Shown here: one piece after another, positions 6,811 through 13,449 of the stretch
How positions within the stretch are numbered: position 1 is the first letter of the stretch
Layout: every line of letters starts with the position of its first letter
Source of the DNA: an uncultured Clostridia bacterium
GTDB lineage: Bacteria; Bacillota; Clostridia; Christensenellales; Aristaeellaceae
Assembly: GCA_934615235.1 (NCBI GenBank)
Contig: CAKTTL010000041.1
Span: forward strand, 1 to 21,908
DNA: 21,908 nucleotides
Direction of reading: 5' to 3'
The notes under the pieces: model-generated
The model's input: the letters and a program-made list of their open reading frames with translations, nothing else
Databases searched by the model: none
What the model was told of the DNA's origin: nothing
Program-made: the position numbers and the translations under genes

Positions 6811-7251
6811 TCAGATCACCTCGGCTTTCCCGCCCGCAGCCTCGATCTTTTCTTTGGCAGAATTGGTGAACTTCGCGGCTTTGACGGTAAGCTTCTTGGT
6901 GATTTCTCCGTCACCGAGCACCTTCAGGCCATCAAACGGCTTCTTGATGAGGCCGTTCTCGATCAGGGTGTAAATATCCACGGTCGCGCCGTCTTCGAAA
7001 ATTTCCAGGGCGGAAACGTTCACAGTGGCGTATTCCTTGGCGAAAATGTTGGTGAAGCCGCGCTTCGGCAGACGACGAACCAGCGGGAGCTGGCCGCCCT
7101 CGAAGTACGCGCCCTTGCCATGGCCGCTGCGGGCCTTGGCGCCCTTGTGACCCTTGCCGCTGGTCTTGCCCAGGCCGGAACCAATGCCGCGGCCCAGACG
7201 CTTCTGAGCGGTAAAGGAACCCGGGGCGGGGGTCAATTCATGAAGTTTCAT
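6811..7251 (-). CDS. rplO: 50S ribosomal protein L15 (uL15)
   Basis: uL15 is a large-subunit protein that binds late in 50S assembly and organises several 23S domains. The 146-aa product starts MKLHELTPAPGSFTAQKRLG and has the glycine- and lysine-rich stretch GRGIGSGLGKTSGKGHKG typical of its extended N-terminal arm, followed by a globular C-terminal domain. It is placed between rpmD and secY, and its final codons contain the ribosome binding site of secY. Nothing unusual in length or composition. Confidence 0.98.
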   Translation of the reverse strand: MKLHELTPAPGSFTAQKRLGRGIGSGLGKTSGKGHKGAKARSGHGKGAYFEGGQLPLVRRLPKRGFTNIFAKEYATVNVSALEIFEDGATVDIYTLIENGLIKKPFDGLKVLGDGEITKKLTVKAAKFTNSAKEKIEAAGGKAEVI

Positions 7252-7263
7252 CCTGACGCCTCC

Positions 7264-7449
7264 TTACTGCTCAATCTCTTCGACGGTGACCATGTGCTTG
7301 ACAACGAAGATCATGCCGCGGATGGCGGGCGTATCGTTGTGAATCACGCTCTGATGCAGCTTGTGCAGACCCAGAGCTTCCACCGTGCGGATATGCTTTT
7401 CAAGGCAGGCGATCGGGGACTTGACGAGGGTAACTTTCAGCTTCTTCAT
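7264..7449 (-). CDS. rpmD: 50S ribosomal protein L30 (uL30)
   Basis: A 61-aa large-subunit protein with the short bacterial uL30 fold. KLKVTLVKSPIACLEKHIRT matches the family pattern of a beta strand followed by KSxIG/C and a helix, and the ending VVKHMVTVEEIE is typical. The usual glycine after KSPI is an alanine here (KSPIAC), a mild variation. It is separated by about 14 nt from rpsE and from rplO, each gap holding a ribosome binding site. Confidence 0.96.
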   Translation of the reverse strand: MKKLKVTLVKSPIACLEKHIRTVEALGLHKLHQSVIHNDTPAIRGMIFVVKHMVTVEEIEQ

Positions 7450-7463
7450 CTTTTCCCGCCTCC

Positions 7464-8042
7464 TTAGCCCAGAATCTCTTCCACGGTCTTGCCGCGAAGC
7501 TTCGCGACCTGCTCGGCAGTGCGGAGAGCCTTCAGGCCTTCCAGCGTCGCCTTAACCGTGTTGATGGGGTTATTGGTGCCGTAGGACTTGGTGCGGATGT
7601 CCTTCACGCCGCAAAGCTCGAGGACAGCACGCGCCGGGCCGCCGGCGATAACGCCGGTACCTTCGGGAGCCGGAAGCAGCACGACCTTGGCGGTGCCGAA
7701 GCGGCCAACGGTCTCGTGCGGGATGGAAGTGCCCTTCGTCGAGATGGTGACGAGGTTCTTCTTCGCGGCTTCGGAAGCCTTGCGAATGGCTTCGGGAATT
7801 TCCACAGCCTTGCCCATGCCGATGCCAACGCGACCCTTCTTGTCGCCGATGACGATCAGCGCGGAGAAGCGCATGTTGCGGCCGCCCTTAACCGTCTTGG
7901 TTACACGGTTGACGGCAACAAGCTTCTCTTCGAACTCCGGGGGCTCTTCGTTGCGGTCGCGGCGATCACGGCGCGGACCACGGTCATCCCGGCGGGGCGG
8001 GCGGTTGTTGTTATCTCTCTGAAAATTCTGTCTGTTTTCCAT
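7464..8042 (-). CDS. rpsE: 30S ribosomal protein S5 (uS5) with arginine-rich N-terminal extension
   Basis: uS5 is at the mRNA entry side of the 30S subunit and affects decoding fidelity. The conserved domain runs from about residue 35 (FEEKLVAVNRVTKTVKGGR) through GDKKGRVGIGMGKA and VLLPAPEGTGVIAGG to the C-terminal alpha/beta part. Before it lies a disordered-looking stretch of about 33 residues rich in Arg, Asn and Asp (for example RRDDRGPRRDRRDRN), which makes the protein 192 aa against about 166 in Bacillus and E. coli. The start is ATG at 8042, in a purine-rich AT context; the gap from rplR is only 2 nt, so its binding site lies in the end of rplR. Confidence 0.97.
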   Translation of the reverse strand: MENRQNFQRDNNNRPPRRDDRGPRRDRRDRNEEPPEFEEKLVAVNRVTKTVKGGRNMRFSALIVIGDKKGRVGIGMGKAVEIPEAIRKASEAAKKNLVTISTKGTSIPHETVGRFGTAKVVLLPAPEGTGVIAGGPARAVLELCGVKDIRTKSYGTNNPINTVKATLEGLKALRTAEQVAKLRGKTVEEILG

Positions 8043-8044
8043 AA

Positions 8045-8413
8045 TCAGAACTCCAATCCGGCTTCACGAGCGCCATCAGCAACTGCCTGTACACGGCCAG
8101 TGTAAACATAGCCGCCACGGTCGAACACGACGGTCTTATAGCCCGCCTGGAGAGCGCGCTCCGCGATGGTCTTGCCGACCAGCTTCGCGGCGCCCTTCTT
8201 GTCAAGCTCATCAAGCTGGCCGCGAATCGCGGGATCCAGCGTGGAGGCGGAAACGAGGGTGATGCCCTTGGTATCGTCGATGAGCTGCGCGTAGATGTGC
8301 TTCAGGCTGCGGAAAACGCAAAGCCGAGGCGATTCGGTGGTACCGGAGATCTTCTTGCGGACGCGCTCATGGCGGATCACGCGGATCTCATTTTTGTCCC
8401 TCTTAGTGAACAT
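8045..8413 (-). CDS. rplR: 50S ribosomal protein L18 (uL18)
   Basis: uL18 binds 5S rRNA together with L5 and L25 and docks it on the central protuberance. The 122-aa product has the basic N-terminus FTKRDKNEIRVIRHERVRKK, the conserved PRLCVFRSLKHIYAQLIDD and the typical ending FDRGGYVYTGRVQAVADGAREAGLEF. It overlaps nothing, and the rpsE start follows only 2 nt after its stop, implying translational coupling. A GGGGAATGAGCG stretch before the ATG provides a moderate binding site. Confidence 0.98.
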   Translation of the reverse strand: MFTKRDKNEIRVIRHERVRKKISGTTESPRLCVFRSLKHIYAQLIDDTKGITLVSASTLDPAIRGQLDELDKKGAAKLVGKTIAERALQAGYKTVVFDRGGYVYTGRVQAVADGAREAGLEF

Positions 8414-8434
8414 TCGCGCTCATTCCCCTTTCTA

Positions 8435-8974
8435 TTACTTACCAGCCTTGCCTTCCTTACGGCGGATATGCTCGTTCTCGTACTTGATGCCCTTGCCGAG
8501 GTACGGCTCCGGCTTACGGATCGCGCGGATATCGGCCGCGAGGTTGCCAACCTGCTGCTTGTTGATGCCCTTGATGACGATCTTCGTCGGGGCGGGGGTT
8601 TCGAACGTGATGTTCTCGGGCGCTTCGAGGATGACGGGGTGGCTGAAGCCGATGTTGATGGTCAGCTTCTTGCCTTCGGCCTGCGCACGGTAACCGGTGC
8701 CGACCATTTCCAGCGTCTTGGCGAAGCCGTCGGTCACGCCAACAACCATGTTATGCACGAGCGCACGATACAGACCGTGCAGCGCGCGATGGTTCTTGTC
8801 GTCGGAGGGACGTTCAAGGATGAGCTGATTGCCCTCTTCCTTGATGGTGATGCCGCCCTTGACCTGCTCGGAGAGGGTGCCCTTGGGGCCCTTCACCGTC
8901 ACGGTGCCGTCCTGCGCGATGTCAACCTTGACGCTCGCGGGGATCTCAATGGGTTTTTTGCCGATTCGAGACAT
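8435..8974 (-). CDS. rplF: 50S ribosomal protein L6 (uL6)
   Basis: uL6 is a two-domain protein near the factor-binding site and the sarcin-ricin loop. The 179-aa product begins MSRIGKKPIEIPASVKVDI and contains the C-terminal hallmark PEPYLGKGIKYENEHIRRKEGK. It has a strong GCAAGGAGGAAAATCC site before the ATG. It normally follows rpsH within a few dozen bases; here 280 nt of non-coding, hairpin-rich sequence intervenes, so its expression may be uncoupled from rpsH. Confidence 0.98.
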   Translation of the reverse strand: MSRIGKKPIEIPASVKVDIAQDGTVTVKGPKGTLSEQVKGGITIKEEGNQLILERPSDDKNHRALHGLYRALVHNMVVGVTDGFAKTLEMVGTGYRAQAEGKKLTINIGFSHPVILEAPENITFETPAPTKIVIKGINKQQVGNLAADIRAIRKPEPYLGKGIKYENEHIRRKEGKAGK

Positions 8975-9254
8975 GGATTTTCCTCCTTGCGGAATAGCCC
9001 TACCCGGCTTGAAGCCGGAGGCCCTACCGTTATTCGGCGTTTTTACGCCGTCGCCGGAACAATACCCGGCGTTTCAGCGGTCACCTGCCGGCCAGGGCCG
9101 GTGGTTTGCTCCGCCTGTCGGTCGGGCGAACCCGACCGTGTCCAGCTGCCCGAAGGCAGCCGGGCGATCTATCGAAAGACCTTGCGGTCTGACGAACGGG
9201 TCACGCTTCAACGAGCGTTGTTTTTTTGCCGCGCAGGGCGCGGCTGAAAGCGTC
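8975..9254 (-). ncRNA. Tandem hairpin array in the rpsH-rplF spacer (unknown structured RNA)
   Basis: This non-coding gap folds, in the mRNA sense, into a chain of stem-loops. ACGCTT (9253-9248) pairs with AAGCGT (9208-9203), enclosing GCCGCGC-CCT-GCGCGGC (9244-9228) and CAAC-GCTC-GTTG (9220-9209). Next come AGACC-GCAA-GGTCT (9190-9177); a 9-bp stem capped by UUCG (9163-9142); an 8-bp stem capped by UUCG (9138-9119); a branched region (9117-9075); CGGCGT-AAAA-ACGCCG (9050-9035); and CCGGCT-TCA-AGCCGG (9018-9004), flanked by two GCCCTACC copies. Two loops are classic UUCG and one is GNRA. No ORF, promoter or T-run terminator is convincing. It may be an autoregulatory element, an mRNA-processing region or a cluster of intergenic palindromes; I do not recognise it as a described family. 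Confidence 0.7.
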
Positions 9255-9650
9255 TTACCAGATGTAAGCGAGCACTTCGCCGCCGATGGCAGCCTTGCGG
9301 GCTTCCTTATCGGTCATGACGCCCTTGGGGGTGGACATGATGGCGATGCCCAGGCCGCCGAGAACCTTCGGGATCTCGTCAACCTTGGCGTACACGCGCA
9401 GGCCGGGACGGCTGATGCGCTTGAGGCCAACGATGACCGGACGCTTTTCGACGTACTTGAGGGTGATGCGGATATCGCCCTGCACGCCTTCGTTGAGGAA
9501 CTCCACGTTCTTGACGTAGCCTTCGTTGAGAAGGATCTTCGCGATGGACTTCTTCATGTTGGAAGCCGGGATGCTAACGGTGTCGTGGCCCGCGATCTGC
9601 GCGTTGCGGATTCTGGTCAGCATATCGGCGATAGGATCATTGATGAGCAT
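9255..9650 (-). CDS. rpsH: 30S ribosomal protein S8 (uS8)
   Basis: uS8 binds the central domain of 16S rRNA early in assembly, and in E. coli it represses the spc operon. The 131-aa product starts MLINDPIADMLTRIRNA and contains the family C-terminal pattern STPKGVMTDKEARKAAIGGE. The ATG at 9650 follows AAAGGAGGTAAAATC; the frame is open further upstream but overlaps rpsZ and lacks similarity. The unusual feature is what follows: the long structured spacer before rplF. Confidence 0.97.
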   Translation of the reverse strand: MLINDPIADMLTRIRNAQIAGHDTVSIPASNMKKSIAKILLNEGYVKNVEFLNEGVQGDIRITLKYVEKRPVIVGLKRISRPGLRVYAKVDEIPKVLGGLGIAIMSTPKGVMTDKEARKAAIGGEVLAYIW

Positions 9651-9664
9651 GATTTTACCTCCTT

Positions 9665-9850
9665 TTACCAGCTCGCCTTGCGAACGCCGGGGATCTGGCC
9701 GGCGTAAGCCAGCTCGCGGAAGCAAATACGGCACACGCCGTACTTGCGGAGCACCGAATGCGGACGGCCGCACAGGCGGCAGCGGGTGTAAGCGCGGGTG
9801 GAGAACTTCGGCTCCGCCTTCTGCTTAAGCTTCATGCTGAGTTTTGCCAT
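9665..9850 (-). CDS. rpsZ: 30S ribosomal protein S14, zinc type Z (uS14)
   Basis: uS14 sits in the 30S head and is needed late in assembly. The 61-aa length and the CRLC...CRIC arrangement (C24, C27, C40, C43) identify the short zinc-binding form of Firmicutes rather than the 100-aa zinc-free form. The C-terminus FRELAYAGQIPGVRKASW is diagnostic. It lies between rplE and rpsH with short gaps, each with a binding site. No zinc-independent paralogue is present in the window. Confidence 0.98.
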   Translation of the reverse strand: MAKLSMKLKQKAEPKFSTRAYTRCRLCGRPHSVLRKYGVCRICFRELAYAGQIPGVRKASW

Positions 9851-9866
9851 TACTTTTCTCCTCCCC

Positions 9867-10412
9867 TTACGCCTGCTCGAAGGGCATGCCCATCAGCCGA
9901 AGCAGCTCACGGGCTTCCTCGTCGGTATGCGCGGTGGTCACGAAAATCATTTCCATGCCGCGGATCTTGTCAACCTTGTCGTATTCGATTTCCGGGAACA
10001 GCAGCTGTTCACGAATGCCCAGCGCGTAGTTGCCGCGGCCATCGAAAGCCTTGACGCTGACGCCGTGGAAGTCGCGCACGCGCGGCAGAGCCACGTTCAT
10101 CAGCTTGTCCATGAACTGGTACATGCGCTCGCCGCGGAGGGTAACCTTCGCGCCGACGTTCATGCCCTCACGAACCTTGAAGTTCGCGATGGACTTCTTC
10201 GCCTTGGTGACGATCGGCTTCTGGCCGGCGATGGTGGTCAGATCCGCCACGGCGGCTTCGAGGCCCTTGGGGTTTTCCTTGCAATCGCCAAGACCCATGT
10301 TGATCACGATCTTTTCGACCTTGGGAATCTGCATGACGTTCTTGTAGTTGAACTTCTGCTGCAGCGCGGGGATGACTTCGGATACGTATTTATCCTTCAG
10401 GCGGTTTTCCAT
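9867..10412 (-). CDS. rplE: 50S ribosomal protein L5 (uL5)
   Basis: uL5 binds 5S rRNA and contacts the P-site tRNA and the bridge to S13. The 181-aa product begins MENRLKDKYVSEVIPALQQK and carries MQIPKVEKIVINMGLG, then KAKKSIANFKVREGMNVGAKVTLRG and the C-terminal FVTTAHTDEEARELL. These are all canonical. It is between rplX and rpsZ, and the ATG follows a TGAGGAGGGTATAGCAG site. Length and motifs are normal. Confidence 0.98.
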   Translation of the reverse strand: MENRLKDKYVSEVIPALQQKFNYKNVMQIPKVEKIVINMGLGDCKENPKGLEAAVADLTTIAGQKPIVTKAKKSIANFKVREGMNVGAKVTLRGERMYQFMDKLMNVALPRVRDFHGVSVKAFDGRGNYALGIREQLLFPEIEYDKVDKIRGMEMIFVTTAHTDEEARELLRLMGMPFEQA

Positions 10413-10426
10413 CTGCTATACCCTCC

Positions 10427-10759
10427 TCAGTTCTCAAAGGTCGCGCCGCACTTCTTGCAGACACGCACCTTCTTGCCGTCGTCGAGGATCTTATGGGCAT
10501 TGCGGGTAGCCTTGCCGCACTTGGGGCAGACAAGCATCACCTTGGAAGCGTAGATCGCGGCTTCCTTCTTCACGATGCCGCCAGGCATACCCTGGCCGCG
10601 CGATTTCTGGTGCTTGGTCACCATCGCAACGCCTTCAACGACGACCTTGCCGGTCTCGGGCATCGCCTTGAGAACCTTGCCCTTTTTGCCCTTCTCGTCG
10701 CCGGAGATTACAACGACCGTATCGCCGGAGCGGACGTGGAGCTTTTTCATCTTGTTCAT
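10427..10759 (-). CDS. rplX: 50S ribosomal protein L24 (uL24) with zinc-ribbon-like tail
   Basis: uL24 is an assembly initiator that binds 23S rRNA domain I through its KOW motif (KLHVRSGDTVVVISGDEKGK). The protein ends with MLVCPKCGKATRNAHKIL...VCKKCG, two CxxC pairs (C78, C81, C101, C104 in this numbering), which probably bind zinc. I use the ATG at 10759 (110 aa). A GTG at 10771 lies almost inside the AGGAG site and cannot be the start. An ATG 9 nt further downstream (10750) is too far from the site. It lies 15 nt before rplE. Confidence 0.95.
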   Translation of the reverse strand: MNKMKKLHVRSGDTVVVISGDEKGKKGKVLKAMPETGKVVVEGVAMVTKHQKSRGQGMPGGIVKKEAAIYASKVMLVCPKCGKATRNAHKILDDGKKVRVCKKCGATFEN

Positions 10760-10774
10760 ACTCGTCTTCACTCC

Positions 10775-11143
10775 TTACAGCACTTCGGGCGCGAGGGAAA
10801 CGATCTTCATGTATCCCTTTTCGCGCAGTTCACGCGCCACGGGCCCAAAGATGCGGGTTCCGCGCGGTTCCTTGGCATCGTTAATGATGACGGCGGCGTT
10901 GTCGTCGAAACGGATGTAGGTTCCGTCGGGACGGCGCTTCGCCTTGTGCATGCGGACGACAACGGCCTTGACCACGTCGCCCTTCTTGACGGCGCCGCCG
11001 GGGTTGGCGGACTTGACGCTGGCGACGATAACGTCGCCGATGCTGCCGTCTCTGCGGAAGGAGCCGCCCATCACGCGGATGCACATGATCTCCTTCGCGC
11101 CGGAGTTGTCTGCTACCTTCAATCGGGTTTGCGGCTGAATCAT
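10775..11143 (-). CDS. rplN: 50S ribosomal protein L14 (uL14)
   Basis: uL14 lies at the subunit interface, contacts L19 and 16S helix 14, and is the docking site of the silencing factor RsfS. The 122-aa product MIQPQTRLKVADNSGAKE... has the signature GDVVKAVVVRMHKAKRRPDGTYIRF and the ending FGPVARELREKGYMKIVSLAPEVL. It is canonical in length and sequence, with an AAGGAGGGAGCAGC site before the ATG, between rpsQ and rplX. Confidence 0.99.
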   Translation of the reverse strand: MIQPQTRLKVADNSGAKEIMCIRVMGGSFRRDGSIGDVIVASVKSANPGGAVKKGDVVKAVVVRMHKAKRRPDGTYIRFDDNAAVIINDAKEPRGTRIFGPVARELREKGYMKIVSLAPEVL

Positions 11144-11155
11144 GCTGCTCCCTCC

Positions 11156-11416
11156 TTACTTAGCCTTCTCGATGATTTCAACCACGCGCCAGCGCTTTTC
11201 GCGGCTGAGCGGACGGGTTTCCATCACGAGTACGCGGTCGCCCACGCCGCACTCGTTCTTTTCGTCGTGCGCCTTGAGCTTCGTGGTACGGTTCATAATC
11301 TTGCCGTACAGGGGATGACGAACACGCGTGCGGATTTCAACGACGACGGTCTTGTCCATCTTATCGCTGACAACCATGCCAACGCGGGTCTTACGAATGC
11401 CTCTAACTTCGGCCAT
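11156..11416 (-). CDS. rpsQ: 30S ribosomal protein S17 (uS17)
   Basis: uS17 is an OB-fold protein binding the 5' domain of 16S rRNA. The 86-aa product contains RKTRVGMVVSDKMDKTVVVE and HPLYGKIMNRTTKLKAHDE, both typical. I choose the ATG at 11416, with GGGAGAAACAATCC upstream; an in-frame TTG at 11440 would overlap the rpmC stop and lacks a separate binding site. The short N-terminus MAEVRGIR then matches other bacterial S17 proteins. Confidence 0.95.
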   Translation of the reverse strand: MAEVRGIRKTRVGMVVSDKMDKTVVVEIRTRVRHPLYGKIMNRTTKLKAHDEKNECGVGDRVLVMETRPLSREKRWRVVEIIEKAK

Positions 11417-11436
11417 GGATTGTTTCTCCCTTCTCC

Positions 11437-11631
11437 TCAAGCCTTGAGCTCGTTCTGGCGGATCAGCGTCTTGGCGCGCGCGATGTCGCGGCGGACGTTC
11501 TGAATGGCCATGGTGTTTTCAAGCTGACCGGTGGCAAGCTGGAAACGAAGGTTGAAAAGTTCAGCCTTGAGCTCCTTGACCTTAGCTTCGAGCGCAGCGT
11601 TGTCCATCTGCCTCATTTCGCTAGCCTTCAT
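11437..11631 (-). CDS. rpmC: 50S ribosomal protein L29 (uL29)
   Basis: uL29 is a small helical hairpin protein at the exit-tunnel rim, next to L23, where the signal recognition particle and trigger factor dock. The 64-aa product has the family pattern KELKAELFNLRFQLATGQLEN and RRDIARAKTLIRQ. Its ATG overlaps the rplP stop by 4 nt (ATGA), so the two genes are translationally coupled. Confidence 0.98.
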   Translation of the reverse strand: MKASEMRQMDNAALEAKVKELKAELFNLRFQLATGQLENTMAIQNVRRDIARAKTLIRQNELKA

Positions 11632-12059
11632 TCCGCTTCACCTCCCGCGAACTGTTCCTTGGACATGATCTTGCACTTGATGGGGAGCTTGTGAGAAGCA
11701 AGACGGAGCGCTTCACGAGCATCCGCTTCGGCGACGCCGGCGATCTCGAACAGCACGCGGCCGGGCTTCACAACGGCAACCCAGTATTCCGGAGCGCCTT
11801 TACCAGAACCCATTCGGGTGCCGGCCGGCTTTTTGCTCACGGGCTTATCAGGGAAAATCTTGATCCAGACCTGACCGCCACGCTTGGTGTAACGGGTCAA
11901 AGCGACACGAGCCGCTTCAATCTGCTGCGAGGTGATCCAGGCGGGTTCCATCGCAACCAGGCCGATTTCGCCATAGGCGAGGACATTGCCGCGATGGGCG
12001 CTACCCTTCATGCGGCCGCGGAACACGCGACGCCGCTTGACTCTCTTGGGCATCAACAT
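11628..12059 (-). CDS. rplP: 50S ribosomal protein L16 (uL16)
   Basis: uL16 is placed near the A site and the peptidyl transferase centre and joins late in 50S assembly. The 143-aa product has MPKRVKRRRVFRGRMKG near the N-terminus, the conserved RRGGQVWIKIFPDKPVSKKP-type region (here KRGGQVWIKIFPDKPVSKKP) and GTRMGSGKGAPEYWVAVVKPG. I keep the first ATG (12059), which has GGAGG 10 nt upstream; the next ATG, two codons later, is also possible. The 3' end overlaps rpmC by 4 nt. Confidence 0.97.
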   Translation of the reverse strand: MLMPKRVKRRRVFRGRMKGSAHRGNVLAYGEIGLVAMEPAWITSQQIEAARVALTRYTKRGGQVWIKIFPDKPVSKKPAGTRMGSGKGAPEYWVAVVKPGRVLFEIAGVAEADAREALRLASHKLPIKCKIMSKEQFAGGEAE

Positions 12060-12062
12060 GGT

Positions 12063-12731
12063 TTATCTTCCTCCTTCGGCACGGACGGGGGTCTTTTTGC
12101 TCTTGGGAAGGATCTGGCCCTTGTAGATCCAGACCTTGACGCCAAGGCGGCCGTACGTGGTCTTCGCCTCGGCGAAGCCGTAATCGATGTTCGCGCGCAG
12201 GGTCTGCAGCGGGATGGAACCCTCGTGATAGCCTTCCTTGCGGGCGATGTCCGCGCCGCCCAGACGGCCGGCGACCGACGTTTTGATTCCCTTCGCGCCG
12301 CCCTTCATCGCGCGCTGGATGCTCTGCTTCATCGCACGACGGAAGGAGATACGGCGTTCAAGCTGCTGCGCAATATTCTCGGCGACGAGCTGCGCATCCA
12401 CTTCGGGGTTCTTGACTTCCATGATATTGAGGGAGCACGGGCAGCCGACGAAGGCTTCGATTTCCTTCTTGAGGGCTTCAACGCCAGCGCCGCCCTTGCC
12501 GATGACGACGCCCGGCTTGGCGGTGAACAGCGTCACGGCAACCTTGCCGGCGCTGCGCTCGATGTCAATGCGGGAGATGCCGGCAGCATTGTGCTTTTCC
12601 TTAAGCATCTTACGCAGACGGTAGTCCGACTCGAGGTAGTTGGCGAAATCTTTCTTCTCCGCGTACCAGCGGCCGCTCCAGTCCATGATCACGCCAACGC
12701 GCGCGCCATGGGGATTAACTTTCTGTCCCAC
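12063..12731 (-). CDS. rpsC: 30S ribosomal protein S3 (uS3)
   Basis: uS3 lines the mRNA entry tunnel and helps unwind mRNA with S4 and S5. The 222-aa product begins MGQKVNPHGARVGV, contains a type II KH domain with its GxxG-type loop VIGKGGAG (residues 76-83), and ends with the C-terminal domain GRLGGADIARKEGY...YGRLGVKVWIYKGQILP. Length and motifs are standard. The GGAGG site for rplP lies in its last codons, with a 3-nt gap to that start. Confidence 0.98.
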   Translation of the reverse strand: MGQKVNPHGARVGVIMDWSGRWYAEKKDFANYLESDYRLRKMLKEKHNAAGISRIDIERSAGKVAVTLFTAKPGVVIGKGGAGVEALKKEIEAFVGCPCSLNIMEVKNPEVDAQLVAENIAQQLERRISFRRAMKQSIQRAMKGGAKGIKTSVAGRLGGADIARKEGYHEGSIPLQTLRANIDYGFAEAKTTYGRLGVKVWIYKGQILPKSKKTPVRAEGGR

Positions 12732-12752
12732 AGTGGTTCCTCCTTCTCCCTC

Positions 12753-13139
12753 TTACTTCTTGGTGTCCAGCACAACGGTAATGTGGCTCGTACGCTTGAG
12801 CATCGGGCTCGCGCTGCCGCGGGAGCGGGCGACATAGCGCTTCAGCGTGGGGCCGGGGTTGGCGAACACTTCGGCAACGTAGAGGTCTTCGCGGTTGAGC
12901 TGCAGGTTGTTCTCCGCGTTGGCAATGGCGGAGTTGAGGAGCTTCAGCACAACAGGCGCGGCGGCCTTGGGGGTATACATCAGGATGGCAAGCGCCTGGT
13001 CGACCTGCTTGCCGCGGATCAGATCGATGACGATCTTCACCTTGCGCGGGGAGATGCGGATGTATTTCGCAATCGCGCGCGGCCTCTTGTCGGCGTTAGC
13101 CTTATGGGCTTCCGTTTTTTCACGGATTCGGGTGGCCAT
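12753..13139 (-). CDS. rplV: 50S ribosomal protein L22 (uL22)
   Basis: uL22 lines the peptide exit tunnel with a long beta hairpin; mutations in that loop cause macrolide resistance in other bacteria. The 128-aa protein has YIRISPRKVKIVIDLIRGK and the loop region with KRYVARSRGSASPMLKRTSHITVVL, which is intact here. The N-terminus carries about 13 extra polar residues (ATRIREKTEAHKAN) before the core. It is between rpsS and rpsC with ribosome binding sites in the short gaps. Confidence 0.97.
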   Translation of the reverse strand: MATRIREKTEAHKANADKRPRAIAKYIRISPRKVKIVIDLIRGKQVDQALAILMYTPKAAAPVVLKLLNSAIANAENNLQLNREDLYVAEVFANPGPTLKRYVARSRGSASPMLKRTSHITVVLDTKK

Positions 13140-13158
13140 TCATCTCATCTCCTTCTTG

Positions 13159-13437
13159 TTATTTACGTACGGTCGCCTTTTCACCGGCGTGGCCGCGGAA
13201 GGTACGGGTCGGGGCGAATTCGCCCAGCTTGTGACCGACCATTTCCTCGGTAACATAGACCGGCACATGCTTGCGGCCGTCGTGCACCGCGATGGTGTGA
13301 CCAACAAAATCGGGGAAGATGGTGCTGGCGCGGCTCCACGTCTTCAGCACGGACTTCTTGCCGGATTTGTTCATTTCGATAATTCTCTTCAGAAGGCGTT
13401 CGCTTACAAACGGTCCCTTCTTGACGGATCTGCTCAT
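13159..13437 (-). CDS. rpsS: 30S ribosomal protein S19 (uS19)
   Basis: uS19 is in the 30S head and forms the intersubunit bridge with S13 and L5. The 92-aa product MSRSVKKGPFVSERLLKRI... contains the near-universal STIFPDFVGHTIAVHDGRKH and ends GEFAPTRTFRGHAGEKATVRK. It follows rplB after a 12-nt gap with a GGAGGC site. Canonical in all respects. Confidence 0.99.
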   Translation of the reverse strand: MSRSVKKGPFVSERLLKRIIEMNKSGKKSVLKTWSRASTIFPDFVGHTIAVHDGRKHVPVYVTEEMVGHKLGEFAPTRTFRGHAGEKATVRK

Positions 13438-13449
13438 TGCTTTGCCTCC

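Noticed and set aside
5562..6869. Plus-strand frame of 435 aa opposite secY
   Set aside because: Its His/Asp/Arg-rich low-complexity translation is the usual antisense image of a membrane protein gene; secY itself is certain.
8975..9254. CRISPR array, tRNA cluster or pseudogene in the rpsH-rplF gap
   Set aside because: The hairpins differ in sequence, there are no regular repeats with spacers, no cloverleaf with a CCA-type acceptor stem, and no frame with family similarity on either strand.
10760..10771. GTG start for rplX
   Set aside because: It overlaps the AGGAG sequence that serves as the ribosome binding site for the ATG at 10759.
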